Shown here: positions 1 through 12,429 of the stretch, piece after piece
Numbering within the stretch: position 1 is the stretch's first letter
Layout: every line of letters begins with the position of its first letter
From: Thunnus maccoyii
Taxonomy: Eukaryota > Chordata > Actinopteri > Scombriformes > Scombridae
Length of the DNA stretch: 64,000 nt
Assembly (NCBI RefSeq): GCF_910596095.1
Contig: NC_056535.1
Location: 6,977,001 to 7,041,000 of the forward strand
Reading direction: 5' to 3'
Translations under genes and position numbers: made by a program
Notes under the pieces: generated by a model
Seen by the model: the letters and a program-made list of their open reading frames with translations, nothing else
Told to the model about the DNA's origin: nothing
The model's database searches: none

Positions 1-1679
1 GCTCATCGGCAGTTTAAGTCTGTCTTCTCTCCGTTAATGGGGGTGCATTACTTTATCATTTAGGCTAATTACTGCTGAACAAATGGTTTCTCGCTGCCTG
101 TCAGCCTGCAGTGTGTAATCATTCTTGACCTACTCACTGAACTCCGTGTTTTAAGTAGGCCTATGTGAACTGTATAATATTCACACTGCTTAATTAGCCT
201 ATTAATAGGACCAAACTGCGTGGGATGCGCCATCCATTTAATCTGTGCTCCTAATAACTGTGGTTGCACAGCCCAGTGAAGTCAGGGGAGAAGGAGAGGA
301 ATATGAAACGGAGCCAGGATGAAGGAATAGCGCTGAACCAAGCAGATAAAACGTGATAGACAGCAACATACTGTCCAATACAACAATCTGAATGGAAGTT
401 ATGGAAAAAGCAGATCTTTTTTTTTTTGTGTGGAATATCTACCTTTTCCATGTGTTAACTATATTAACAGCCATATTTCTTCCTACCAAAAGGGTCATAT
501 ACAGATGGGTTTCTGATCATGAGAAAGCTTATAGGGAGATCAACCATGAGAAAATTTTTTTTTTTTGCCATAACCCAGACAGAAATAATGTGGAAAATGT
601 CCTATATCCCATGGAGAGAACTTCCCTTCTAGCTCAGAATGCAGACTTAGCCGTTAGCATCTAGCTGGTGAGGGCCCTGGATTTTAATAAGGTGATGGAT
701 GGCTTTGTTCAGAACCTGGTTTGCAGAAACCCCCCCATTTTAAAACAAGATAGGTCACACTGTCACAATATGTTTATGGCTGCTTAATGAATATAGGCTC
801 TGTGATCAATGTTTAAGTGATCAGTTTTACGTACGTTTAGAGCTGCAGTGTGGGACAGCTGATAGAGATGGCTTTGGATGGAAAATGCATCATGTTACTC
901 GTATAATATTTCAAAGAAAAAATTTGCAAATGCAAAAATATGCAAAGGTGTGCAGAGTCACTTCTTATGATCCTGTGTGGTGGATAAATATCGCTATTAT
1001 TAAATCCTGTATTGACATATAGTCTTATGAGTGTATAGGTTTTACCTGTATAAACGACAGACATCTCATATGAGGTTAAACTAAGAGAGCATATCATATG
1101 AATCTAGTGTGATATATTTTATGGTTAACAGCAGGATTTTCATCATCACATGCTGATAATCTTTTTTACACCACTATTTTTACTATTTTTCAATGCTAAC
1201 ATTACTTCCATGCTGCCCAATTGATAATTTGGGACACACGCAGGTCATTTCTCACTGCCTGCAACAGCTAACTTAATGTAGGCTCGATTAGCTTCATAAT
1301 TGCTATGAGCTCCTGTTTCTCACTGGAATTCCATGTGTCATGTTAGCTAGATAGAACAGACAGACTAAAAAGTTTTGGAAATGTGAGGATGAGTTCCACA
1401 TACAAATGTACCTCTAAACAGTCATTTTAATTGTTTCCAGCAAGTTGCTTTATTTCTAAAATGTGAAAATATCCAAATATAAGCTATTATGACATTGTGA
1501 CAGTGTGTTTTCTAGCACATTGCTGCACACACATCCTCAATTGTTTGTAAATGGGAAACCCGTCCATAGAATGATGGGAAAGAAGATGGACATTTAACAA
1601 AAAAAATCTGAAAACCTTTATGTTCAGATGTTGTTTTTGTGTCACATTTAAATGAGTATTTGAGTCAGTTCGAGCTGCT
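1..1679. other. gene-free AT-rich DNA
   Basis: No coding frame, RNA gene or named repeat is supported. Frames of 60-90 codons here show neither codon structure nor recognisable motifs. Confidence 0.6.
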
Positions 1680-1910
1680 CTGAGTGATTAGTGCTTCACT
1701 CATTTGGACACTTTGTTCCACTGACAGCCCCGGAGGACTGCTCTATCCAAGCAGCCGACCATCATTCACACTGCAAATCATGCGCAAGGCTGACAGCTTG
1801 GCACGGCTCCAAACGTGTGTTTCCATTTGGGAGCCATCCAAACAAAACCTTGAGTGCTCAGCCAAGCTCCTAATGAGCGATCCAGGGAACTGGAGGTAAG
1901 CTAACGTGAA
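1680..1910. promoter_or_regulatory. candidate conserved non-coding element
   Basis: High-complexity, repeat-free sequence includes GAGTGATTAGTGCTTCACTC, AAATCATGCGCAAGGC and CTCCTAATGAGCGATCC. Overlapping short frames on both strands show no domain, so a non-coding reading is preferred. Confidence 0.3.
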
Positions 1911-2529
1911 CTCATTCACTTGGACGACCCTGGGCTTTGGTGGAATTTTTCCCCTGCAATCCACATATCACAGCGGAGGAAAAAGAATCCACTCTGAGGC
2001 TGAACTATTTCTCTGAAATGTACTCTGTCAGATCAACAAGATTACTTAGATTACTAAGATTACTTTTGACAGCTTTGCCATTCAGTGTTTGAGGTAGTAA
2101 TGAGATAATAAAGTGCTGAAAGCGTGACTTTCAACTCTTTTTCCAGCTGGGGAACCTGTGCTGCCAGTGTACATTTGCAACTACACCTCTGTTGCTGCTG
2201 CTGTCAAACTTGACAAACTTGAAACAACACCAAATATCTGCAAATCTATTTCGTCTTCTTCACAAAGTGTCTCTAAAACACTACTCCAGTTTTTACAGTT
2301 ATGATGATTATAGTGTCAACTTGGCCCTGCTGACAAATATTTGGTGACCTCTTAGAGTGAATAGTGCAGGAAATTGTGAGCCTGTCCTCCCTAGAAAAAC
2401 GGCACTATAGGTCATAATGTCAGTCGCCAAAAATAACCTATAGTTACATTTGAGTGACAGGCACCATCTAGCAGCCGTAGTAATTACGACCAGTTCAGAT
2501 GACGTATATATAAGGTGATAAATTTCCAT

Positions 2530-3150
2530 ATTCAGAGGTGGCAGGTTGGGTGGCTGGTTAGATCCTAACCTGCAAACAGTGGACCTTGGACTTTAATGTA
2601 GGAGACCTCTGTTCACTTCTCACTTCCAACTGTGAGTTGGGACATTTAAAAAAAAAAAACGTAACTATGATTGTTGTGGTGTTTACTGTTGCCATGATGA
2701 CGAAGGTTGCCTAACTTTGAAGAAGTAGTAACTTTAACCCACACAACAAAGTGATCATTTTAACCCAAACCACAATCTTTCCCTAACCCTAACCAAGTGT
2801 TTTTTGTGCCTAAACCTAATCAGACAACCAACCACAGTGTTGTCACACCATGAAACATCATTATATTTTAACAGTGACTTGTAACAGTTTTGGAAAACAC
2901 AGACAAATGATGTTCTCCTGCTGATTACTGCCGATAGAGGCTGCATATTATGGGTTGTTGTGGAGTGCATGGTCAAATTACCTATTTGGTCGTTTAATGT
3001 GGAAGACTTGTTGGAAATTGTACACTTTATGCACCAACTGTTGAGGCAAAGCCTGTCTGAAGGAGCAGCATTCACAGATTGACACATGACGTCAGGAGGT
3101 GTGTACAACATTATCACCTCACAGATAACATGATCAGCTGGGGATTTCAC
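2530..3150. repeat. probable composite dispersed repeat
   Basis: A SINE-like opening (TGGCTGGTTAGATC..., AGGAGACCTCTGTTC) is followed by CCTAACCCTAACCAAGTG and GCCTAAACCTAATCAGACAA, a phrase typical of percomorph repeats, then further non-coding sequence. Limits are approximate. Confidence 0.4.
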
Positions 3151-3299
3151 CAGACTGTGAAGTTGCTCATAACACCCTAATTTCTATCTGTGTACAGGTT
3201 TTAGACTTCTTTGGAGGCTTCTGATCTTCATGAAGGCGACGATGACAACATGGCAGCTGCAGCGATCCTAACAGCGGCTGATAATGAAGACGATGCAGA

Positions 3300-3373
3300 A
3301 GAAGTGGAGGAGGAGGAGGAGGAGGAGGGGGAGGAGTAGGGGGATTAGAAATCTGAGGGGAGGGGGAAAAGTA
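3300..3373. repeat. GGA/GAG-rich purine tract
   Basis: Repeated GAGGAG triplets then GGGGGA stretches. The apparent proline-rich frame on the other strand is a composition artefact. Confidence 0.85.
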
Positions 3374-4602
3374 AAGGTGCATCTGCTGAGACATTTAATT
3401 TACAAGTGAGTGGTTGTTATGCACTGGTGTGATTGAAAAGTGCCTCGGCTGCTGCTTGATTATTTTCCGTGGCTTATGTGTAGCAGTGAAAACCTCTCTT
3501 CTCTGCAGCAGGGAGCATAATGAGATATTGAGAGGAGATAGAGCGCAGTATGTATGAGCCTCAGTCTTATTTCAGGCTCCGGTGAGGATGGTTGTCTGGA
3601 TTCAGAGGCGGGGGTGGAAGAATGGGGGCATATGGGATGTAACAATCCTGTTGAAGATGTCAGTACCTACAAGGGCTGTGAGTGGTGCCAACCGTCGGCG
3701 CCCTGCTGCCAACTGGCACGACTGGCTCTGCATATTGAGCGCCTCTCCTGCAGCGCCCACAGAGCATCGTGGGCCCCTTGGAGTCAGCAAGCCAGTGAAT
3801 CATTTATGTTCTCGCTGGAACTTGCCAACGCTTGTATGACACACTTTTTTCGATGTACTATAAGGAGATTTAGAGTTAAGACAAATGTACCCACAGAGTG
3901 GAAACGCCGTAGCTAAGCTTTGGTTTGCGGCAGTCATGAATTGCAGTTTCACTCGGCCAAACAAACAGCTCCTCCTCTTCCCTCGCAGCCCCAGTCAGAC
4001 TTATGTTTTCACAGTCTGATTGAGATGCAGGTGACTTTGCAGGCATAAAACAAAAAGATCAGTCCACTCTTCTCTACATCACCTTGCTTGCACCTCACCA
4101 CCCTGCCCCAACCAGCCAAGACAGAATGAAGTGTAGAGGAGTGTCTGTTGGCTTAAAGATAGAAATTGCCTCTGCTCCTCTCATATATTTCATCAGCATT
4201 GGAACTCACCTCCATTCTTGGGAATTAATGGCTAGGATTTCTATGAATGTGAAAGCAGGCTGCTGTGCTGTTATGCACCTCTGCTGCTTCATGCTGCCCT
4301 GGAAACAGGGAAGCAGCCAGCTACAGCAGATAGACCCTTAACCAAAAGTCATTAACATACTGCTATCATCTCTGTCTGTTTACTGAGTCTACGGTTAGTT
4401 GATAATGCTGCACATTTTTACATTTACAGTTACTCTCCTCTGCTTATAGTATATAATATTTGATAGTCTTCTAGACTGTATTCATTAGAATATACTGTTA
4501 ACTAAACCAACGGTGTGTTATCTTAGACATATTGAGGCTGTTTTCCCCCCAATTCTGGATTGTCCAATTTCCCATATTGCTATCTTTGTCTCTAAGGAAG
4601 TT
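3374..4602. other. gene-free DNA, partly GC-richer
   Basis: A higher-complexity part at 3550-3830 (with ACCGTCGGCGCCCTGCTGCC) has overlapping frames on both strands, none with a recognisable domain. It might be another regulatory element. The rest is featureless. Confidence 0.5.
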
Positions 4603-4945
4603 AAAGGAATAGTTCAACATTTTGGAAATAAGCTTATTCACTTTCTTGCCAATGATTAGATGAAAAGATTATCAACACTCAGTCACGTCTGTCTATTAAG
4701 TAATGGAGCTGGAGCCAGTTAGCCTAGCTTAACATGAAGCAGGGTGACGGTGAGCTGATGATAAAGGATTTATAAATGACAAAGGTCCAACACCTCTAAA
4801 GCTGACTAATTAACACGTTTAATCTGTACACAAACAGAAATATGACAGAAATGAGACAGAAATTCCTGGAGTCTTGTCATTTCTGTGTGGTTGCCAGGCA
4901 ACCAGTGGAGACTCCTGGCAGTTGCTGCACCTGGCCTAGAAATTC
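4603..4945. mobile_element. TTAA-type miniature element, 3'-truncated copy
   Basis: This is the same family and orientation as 17929-18471. It starts TTAAAGGAATAGTTCAACAT and continues with CTTATTCACTTTCTTGCC, GGAGCCAGTTAGCCTAGCTT and CTAAAGCTGACTAATTAAC. It loses similarity near 4945, before the right terminal repeat. Confidence 0.7.
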
Positions 4946-5104
4946 AATTTCAATTCAACTCTGATAAAAACTGATTCGTTCAATCACTATATTCTATGTT
5001 CTCCATCAATGACTTGTTAAATACACTCCATTATTTTCTGTTTTGTTGCTATTTCTCTTCTTTGTTTGACCCTGCAACCAAATTTCCCCTCAAGGATTAT
5101 CCTT

Positions 5105-5300
5105 ACATCCATTTTCTTAGCGAGAGCTAGGGTCAGGTTAAAAGGGCAACTTGCTCCAAGGCTAGCTGGGAGATGTAGTCGCTCTGATAACTCCTGGTTC
5201 TGCCCTAGGGTCTCCTCCTCCAGGCAGGTTGGGCAATACCTTCAAAGGGAGACGCCTCAGGGATATCCTTACCAGGGGCTAAAGCCATGTCAGCTGGACA
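5105..5300 (+). mobile_element. RTE-type LINE tail repeat, copy 1
   Basis: CATCCATTTTC, GGGAGATGTAGTC, GGGTCTCCTCCTCC, GACGCCTCAGGGATATCCTTACC and AGCTGG occur in the same order as at 32806-33050 and as in a common teleost interspersed repeat. Diverged and non-coding. Confidence 0.5.
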
Positions 5301-6154
5301 CAGAGGGCCTCATGAATCTCTGAGTGTCGCACGGTGTTTCATTCAGTACCCAGAGCTCATGAAAATTCAGTAGGTCGAGGTTGAAACTAGGTCAAAGGTA
5401 AATCAAATGGCTTAATGGCTTTCTTTTTCCATAATGTTCCCAAACAAAGCCAATATTAGTGAAGTCACTGCACCTAACAATTCCTCTTAACATTACATGT
5501 TAATAAAACTCTTAAAGTTATCCTCTAAAACCCTCTTACCTGGATGGGAGACAGAATCATAACCTCAGAGTTTGACCTGCTGACTTTTATACTGAGACTG
5601 AAATTAGTACTGGAGATCATAATGACTATCAGAACCTGCAGAGGGGACGAAACACATCCTTGTAACATTTCAACACCGATCTAAAATATACTCGATTTAA
5701 TGCCAGAAAAACTAACACAACTCTAACTTGGAGAGGACAGAGACCCAAAGGGACGAAGTCTGCACTTTTCTTAAATCTGAGGCTCACATACTGGCTTCCA
5801 TTCCTGTATTACAATGGTGTAGGCTTCCCCAGAGAGGCTGAGCAGCATAATCAGTGGATAGTTGAGACACATCGTCATTACAAAAGATGCTGAAAAAGCA
5901 CGCTTGTCCACTGCTGTTGGTCCAGTGATACAGAGGCAACAGAAAGAAAGAGGAATACACATTTAAACTCTTTTTGTAGCATTTTGATTTTCACTCAGCA
6001 TTTCTTCAGTTTATTTGTGTATGATAAGTAAATTAGTAATAATTTCTTAATATCTTTGTAAAAAATGCTGTATATTTTAAAGACCAATGGGGCCACTAAT
6101 CATTTGGCTTTTTACAAGGTAAATTTACAGACAGCTATTTTGGCAGCCTGACAT

Positions 6155-6202
6155 TGCGTGTGTCTCTGTGTGTGTGTGTGTGTGTGTATCTTTGTGTCTG
6201 TG
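6155..6202. repeat. TG-rich microsatellite
   Basis: About ten pure TG units (6167-6187) flanked by TGTGTCTCTG and TTTGTGTCTGTG variants. Confidence 0.9.
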
Positions 6203-6685
6203 TTTTGTTTTTTGGCCATTATTAAAGAGACAAATGTACACATACCCAGACAGAATACCTGGCAGATGGGGAGTTTTTTCCTTGAATATGACATCGTTGG
6301 CAGATCTCCGCCCATCAGGCTTCCAAGGAGGACGCAGACGGGAACGGCTCTATCAGTCAAACACCACTTATCTGTTTCACAGCCAGCCAGTGGAAATCCA
6401 GGCTCCTTCTCGCCTGCACAGCAGGAGAGCTGGCAACACATTCACTCCGGCAACCAGAGCCAGATTGTCTATGCACAGGCAGCAACAAGCAAGCCAGAAC
6501 AAACTGTGCAGTTTACAGTGCAAACTTTAAAAATAAATGCCTTATTGTTGAGTATGTTTGGAAACATACAGAATAATTTAAATTAACAATTTGAAGAGCT
6601 TATTTAAATGAAGCTGTAGGACTCCTACTGGGTCAGTTCTCCTTTGACAAAAAAAAAAAGATAAAGGGACTATAACTAAACCAGC

Positions 6686-6709
6686 TGTGTGTGTGTGTGT
6701 GTGTGTGTG
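6686..6709. repeat. TG microsatellite
   Basis: Twelve uninterrupted TG units. Confidence 0.9.
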
Positions 6710-7691
6710 CTTGCACTTGGCCCGACTCTAGCAGTGTAGACTGAGTATGTAATCTTAGAGGGCAAGTTTTATTGAAAATTCCAGTATTCCCTGCTCCGTC
6801 GTTTCATCAGTCATCTTGTTGAACCATATCACTGATGTCAGGAGAAAATCCTGTATCTCACGATGTCTGCTTTTCAGGATCTGAGAAAATGAGCCCTGTT
6901 TAGCTGGATGCCACTATAAGAAAAGGTTTTGATGGGCTTCTTGAGCCTGAAGGGTTAAAAAAATGGTGTTAGTCAATGCAAAAACATTTCAGCTACACTA
7001 AGTGTGGAAAGTTTCAAAATCAGACATGCAAGTTGACAAAAGCAACCTCAACACCAGATCTACTCAGTAACTGTTTTTTGAGCTTTCATATCACAAAATC
7101 CTCCCCAGCAGATAGAGTTTGCCCAGTTATTGTTTTTTTTGTTTTGTTTTTGTTGCTTTTTTGCACTTTAAATCTGAGACTTAAAGTTCATCAGTGTTTC
7201 CATGGTGAATGAATTGGAGGTCCAAGGTTTTCATGTGGGCTCTTTGCTCTTACAACACACATGCACATTTTTTCAAGAAAGCCACAGATTTCATACACTA
7301 CACTTTGGGTCAAAAAGCATTTAAATTCAATAAGAATTGAAGGGAAAAAAAACTTCACTGATGTTGCCTTGGCAGGAGAGCATGCTAAGAGATGTTGCAC
7401 CATAAAAAGAGAAAAATAATCCACTGTTCTTCTCCAGGCATGATGATGACATATAGAGCTATTAATATCCATTGTAAGTCTACAGGTTTGACATACACCT
7501 GACACACTTTTTAACTGAAACCACATTGCTTGAAGTATTTTAAAATATTATCATGCCTCAAAGAATGATGAACAAGAGTAAAACTTTATGTCAGATAAAA
7601 CAAAGGTAGAAAAAACAGCCAGTAATGTAAGAATGAGCAGCCTTTTGCTTTTTATGGTCCAACCATGCCATCTTGTGGTTAAAGTATTAGT

Positions 7692-7743
7692 AAAAAAAAA
7701 GAAAAAGAAAAAAAAGAAAGAAAAAAAGGAAGAGAAAGAAGAG
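7692..7743. repeat. 52-base pure purine tract
   Basis: A/G-only sequence of A-runs separated by single G's. It is directly upstream of the 7800-8350 candidate conserved element. Confidence 0.9.
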
Positions 7744-7799
7744 CTTCCCTTGAACTCCAGCCCTGCTTCTGAGCTATAAACCATTTTTAATCCCAGCAT

Positions 7800-8350
7800 A
7801 AATCAGCGGTGCAGCCTGGCTGTTCCCTGCGTGTTGGAACCTGTTGTGACAGCGGCCGTGGTCCCAGTCAATTAGGCTATTGATTGAGTTGTCAGGGGTG
7901 GAGGGGAGTGATGATATGATGGGATCAGTGGTGACACCCAGTGGTAATGTGTCGCTCCTGGTGCTTGCTGCTACATCCAGCTCATTTGGCTCCTGCATCT
8001 CCCTTCACTTAATCAGATATGACAAGCTCCCCGGGCCTCCACTTACAAAACAATCACAGGCGACTAGCCGACCTGTCGCACCCAAGCCCGGCATCCTGCT
8101 CGACGTTGGCCATTAAGGGGGATGATGTGTGCCTTTTTGCTCATTTGAGCTCTCCTCTTAATTGTAAACACATTATTCTCAAGACAGCCTTGGAAACACA
8201 GCAGATGTCTAATTGGCGTGTTAATTATCATTATGCGCCACTTATGAGTCTGTTGACAGCACTCTGGCACTAAACTGGAGCTGCTGTCAGATGGCTCAGA
8301 GTTTTTCCGGTGCCATTTTTGAGGCTCCCCAAACTCACTGATTAGATCCA
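7800..8350. promoter_or_regulatory. candidate conserved non-coding element
   Basis: This balanced-composition, repeat-free stretch follows a purine tract. It contains CAGTCAATTAGGCTATTGATTG, cut as CAGTCAATTAGG and CTATTGATTG, CTAATTGGCGTGTTAATTAT, ATTATGCGCCACTTATGAG and TCACTGATTAGATCC. Its complexity differs from flanking AT-rich DNA. Short ORFs on both strands have no recognisable domain. Confidence 0.4.
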
Positions 8351-9639
8351 TGCCTCATCATCGAACCATAATATCAAACTGGCTGTGAATATTTGAGCAT
8401 CTCCAGAAAAAAAACAACAACACAGTTAGAGTCAGCCATTGGTTATGTAAAAAAAAAGATCCCTCATGTCTGTCCTCATGTGACAGAGCAAATAATTAGG
8501 ACTCATCTTTCCATTTCAACATCAGCTGACCTGAGAGCCCTTCCTCTCTGCAGGGCAGAGTTTGGTCTTCAGCTGGGTGTCAGCATCAGGCAGTGCAGGC
8601 TTCTGTCTGTAGGAGGCTCCTCAGACTCCTGTTGTCCTGTCTTTCCTTTTCTTGCCAGTAGAGGAAGTGCCATTTCACCTTGTGTCTGTCTTCAGCTGCC
8701 TGGTAGTGTGGCTGGAAATATCAGATCTACAACTGACCAAATATTAAGAGTTTTGCTTTCAGCAATGCTGAAAAAAAGACTAAATTATTGCCTTCTAAAC
8801 ATGCCATGGCCCTTCAAGATGTAATTCTGAGTAGGAAAATCCGGAGAGAGGGCTGACAAATAAAAAGCCAACATAACGTGTCATAGATCATAGATTCTTG
8901 TAGTCTCTGGAAGGGTGAACAGCATTCTTCTTAAAGATATCCCCTCATTTCGTGTTTGATGATGATAGTGGAGAGCGCTACCTAACACGTTGCTCCAAAA
9001 TCTCCCATAGGTGTTTAGTTGGGTTGAGCCCACATGTTTTGTATAGAAGCATCTGCTCTTACTATGTTTCTTCATTCATTTATTCAGGTTTGTTTCTTTA
9101 TCTGTTGTATTAGAAGGCTCTTTCACCCTGCAGAACTCTCATTCAAAATGTATGTAGTGCAAACAAGCACCGTTTGAACTCACCCAACTTCATTTCAAAT
9201 TGTATACCTTAAATCTTAAAGGTTTAAGGGGCCAAATACACATACAGAGAAGTTGTACAACCATCATCATATCACTTTATTTTCAGTCCCCCTATTTAGC
9301 ATTTATAAGCAGCACACAAACATTTAATAAATAGTTTATAACACACTATAATGTAATTATTAGCAGATATAAGCGTTTATTAATGTATTTGTCGACAACT
9401 ATAATTCCTCCTGTGGGCACCAATTACTGGATGCTGGCCTATAAACAGATCATGAATGACAATATAGTAAAACACAGCTGCAATAATGTGCATTCAGAAG
9501 AGAAGTTAAAATTGCTGACAAATACTTTACATTAATGAACACTTACAAATGTCCTTATATCTGTTTATTTAATGTTTATATACTGCTTGTGAATGTTAAA
9601 TAAAGGGACTTCAAGTGAAATGCTACCAAAATAATTTTT

Positions 9640-10090
9640 AACTCAATGCTAATGCCAAAAGATGTATCCTGCTGACTTTGGTGATCCCCCTCTAGCTCCC
9701 CCAGCAGTTTGATATTTGTAGTTTTGAGTGAAATGTCTCAACAACTATTGGATGGATTGTCATGGAAAATGATACAGACATTTAAATTCCTCACAGGATG
9801 AACTGAAATAACTTTGGTCCTTTAACTTCACCTCTAGCGCCATCATCAGGTCTAAATTTTAATTGGTCTAATAATTTGGTTTATGACAAAATACCTGCAA
9901 AGACATTCCCATCAGCCTCAGCTACATTGTTGTTGTGTTTGCACTAATTACCAAATGTTTATATGCTAACACCCTAAGCTAAGATGGTGAAGATGTTAAG
10001 CATTATACCTGCTAAACATCAGCACTTTAGCAGGCTGATATTAGCATTTAACCCACCACTCACTGCACAGCCTCACGGAGCCACTATGAC
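9640..10090. repeat. abundant teleost dispersed repeat, unclassified
   Basis: The text from GGTGATCCCCCTCTAGCTCC through ACTATTGGATGGATTGTCATG, CCATCATCAGGTC, TTTGGTTTATGACAAAATACC, GACATTCCCATCAGCCTCAG, ATGCTAACACCCTAAGCTAAG and TTAGCATTTA is one I recognise as a very common percomorph repeat. Class unknown to me; non-coding. Confidence 0.55.
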
Positions 10091-10359
10091 TCTTATTTCA
10101 TACTGTGCGTGCTCTCATCAACTCTGACGTTCAAATGTACACTGTGAACACACCTCTAGACACACTTTTTCTCCTAAAGTAACTGAGGAATAACTCTACC
10201 ATTTCAGGTCTTAACTTAAATGTATTGAATTTTGAATGTGGGCTCTCAAAGATCCATATGTCATCAACAGATTAGATATTTTTTCCTCTAAGATGAAACT
10301 GTGTGTCTAAGTTTAGCACATACAGCACTCTGCAGCCCTTCAGATGGGATGGGATCTCC

Positions 10360-10640
10360 TCCTTTTAAGGGGCCGATATTTATAGGAGAGCCATCTGAAT
10401 AATTGATCTAGAAGTTGAAGTAGCTGGTCGCTGCGTCATGAGGGCACAAAGAAAAGCCTGATAGCAGTGCCGGATGGAGTTAATGGAGCAGAGGTTTCTG
10501 ACAAAGACGGAGGGGTGAGTGCGGCACTCCGCTCTGCTCTTTGCAGCTGAGCTGACAGCTATTTGGAGCTTGTGGTTGGCTTCTTTCATTCTTCATTATT
10601 CTCCCCTATGTGTGCTAAGGATCACAGTCGCTGTTCTGGA
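10360..10640. promoter_or_regulatory. candidate conserved non-coding element
   Basis: A non-repetitive 280-bp stretch has GCCGATATTTATAGG, CTGAATAATTGATC, TGCGTCATGAGGGC and TCTTTGCAGCTGAGCTGACAG cut as TTTGCAGCTGAGCTGAC. Regulatory reading only; no coding support. Confidence 0.3.
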
Positions 10641-11306
10641 GCGTAATTTCATTTAACCACATGATTACAAATGTTTGAACTCTGGCATGTTGGTATAAAT
10701 TTGCACACATTTGCACATATTACAGTGCTGTAGGGGGAATTCTCAATGTGTCAAACATTTACACTGTAGAAAATACAAACATGCAACTGTATAGAGAGGG
10801 TACAACAGCAAACAATTTCCTGTTTCTCTTAGGCCTGCCTCCTCACTGCACAATACAACCCCCAAATAGAAACTAAACACTGGTGGGCCCAGTCATTCAT
10901 TTTGTACCAATAAGATCCCCTTCATCTTTAATGAACATAAGCACCAAGGTCATGTAATTGGTGAACATAGCACCATCCTGGTGTGTCACAAGAAATTGAA
11001 AAGTCATGAAAATGTCACATGAATATTCAGGCGGCTCCACGCTGCCTGAGACGGACAACAACAGCTGTGCCCCTACATCTTCATCTTCATCCTTCCACAT
11101 CATCCTAATTATGTGGATATGTTAATTGGGCATCTGTTGCCTAGAGTCAAATTCATCTTTTTTCTCTCTCTCCGCCTTCCTCTCTGCCTCTCTCTCCCTC
11201 TGACAGCTCTGCTCTCGTGCCTGCTTTCTGCCTCTCTGGCTGAACTGCCTCTGAGGTGGGAACGGCTCTCTGTCCAAGCGTGCACCATCACCAGCATTAA
11301 AATGCG

Positions 11307-11356
<50 letters not shown>

Positions 11357-12429
11357 TGCATGTAAACTATAAGTAGCAGCCGCAGATATGCACTCACTTC
11401 ATGCATGTTAACTCGTGCCATTACCATGATGCATGCATGCAAATGCAGCATATGGAGGTGGTGGCAATCGTTGTCAGTTGTAAGCAGTTGAAGGCGTCAG
11501 CTGGAGCTGTGAGGCAAGCTGTGAAACCAAGTCAATTAAGGAAACATGAAATTTTCAAGGAGTAAATATGCAGTACACCGGCTGCCGTTTCTCTCTTGGA
11601 TGTGTGTATAACGTAACATGCTGCCATTTGGTGGATGCTTTTATTCAAAGTGCCTTGCAGTTCTGTGAGAGCTTGAATTTTTTTGCATGGCAGCGAATCA
11701 AACATTTAATCCTGGCTGGCAGTGCTGGTGCCAGCCAGGAACCTACACAGTCTAGCGGCAGAGGTTGCTTGAGCATCAGTGATGGAGGGTAATGTCAGAT
11801 GAAATTTCACAGAGAGAGTGAGTGCTGGAGTGTTACTTTGTGATAAATGTTTAAGAGGCTCTTCAGTTCCCTGTCCCCCCATCCTGTCTCGGGCTGCGAG
11901 GATGGGATGCAGGTGTGTGTGGCAGCCAGAGTGAAGCTTCTTTATTTCCTCCCATGAACCCCACTATGACAGGCTGAACACTTCCAAACACAACCTTACT
12001 GTACGTCTCAGGTTAAAGTTCCACTGATTATTTGGTAAATGTTCATTACAACATTACTGATCAGGGTTTTAATGACCTGAGGCTGAAATTACATTATACA
12101 ATTACACACATATTAGGCAAAAAAGTAACTAACCAGATATTGTAACATTTCTAAATAATTGACAATTTCTGGTTTAGAAAATGTGCCGCTCTTTGCTTGC
12201 CACCATGGACACAGTTGCTCATGCTTCTCCGCCTTTCCAAGTGGTTCCCAAGTGGTTTCTATGGGTTTTCTATGAGCTACTAACCAAGTAATCCATGTGA
12301 TTTCTTATGTCACACCTACCATGTTAAGTTGTCAAATTTTGAGTTTTGAAGAATATCTAAGAATTAAAGTTATGCTTTCACAGCGTTGCTGCAAGCATTA
12401 TCCATATGTGATGATCTTAATCTAAAAAC
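10641..12429. other. gene-free DNA
   Basis: Nothing recognised except the CA microsatellite. The pyrimidine-rich stretch 11155-11240 next to it produces spurious arginine- or serine-rich frames. Confidence 0.5.
11309..11354. repeat. CA microsatellite
   Basis: About 23 CA units; alternating purine-pyrimidine, so Z-DNA-prone. A pyrimidine-rich CTCTCTC stretch precedes it (11155-11240). Confidence 0.95.

Larger units (their letters stand above)
5301..9639. other. gene-free DNA apart from listed repeats and one candidate element
   Basis: Apart from TG repeats, the purine tract and 7800-8350, I see nothing that can be named. Frames at 6112-6586 run through the TG repeat and are artefacts. Confidence 0.5.

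Noticed and set aside
3554-3916. 120-codon + strand frame in GC-richer DNA
   Set aside because: A possible exon was considered, but there are competing frames on both strands, no domain and no convincing splice sites.
6158-6586. 142-codon + strand frame
   Set aside because: Begins in a TG repeat; no domain, no splice context, and an overlapping frame of similar quality in another phase.
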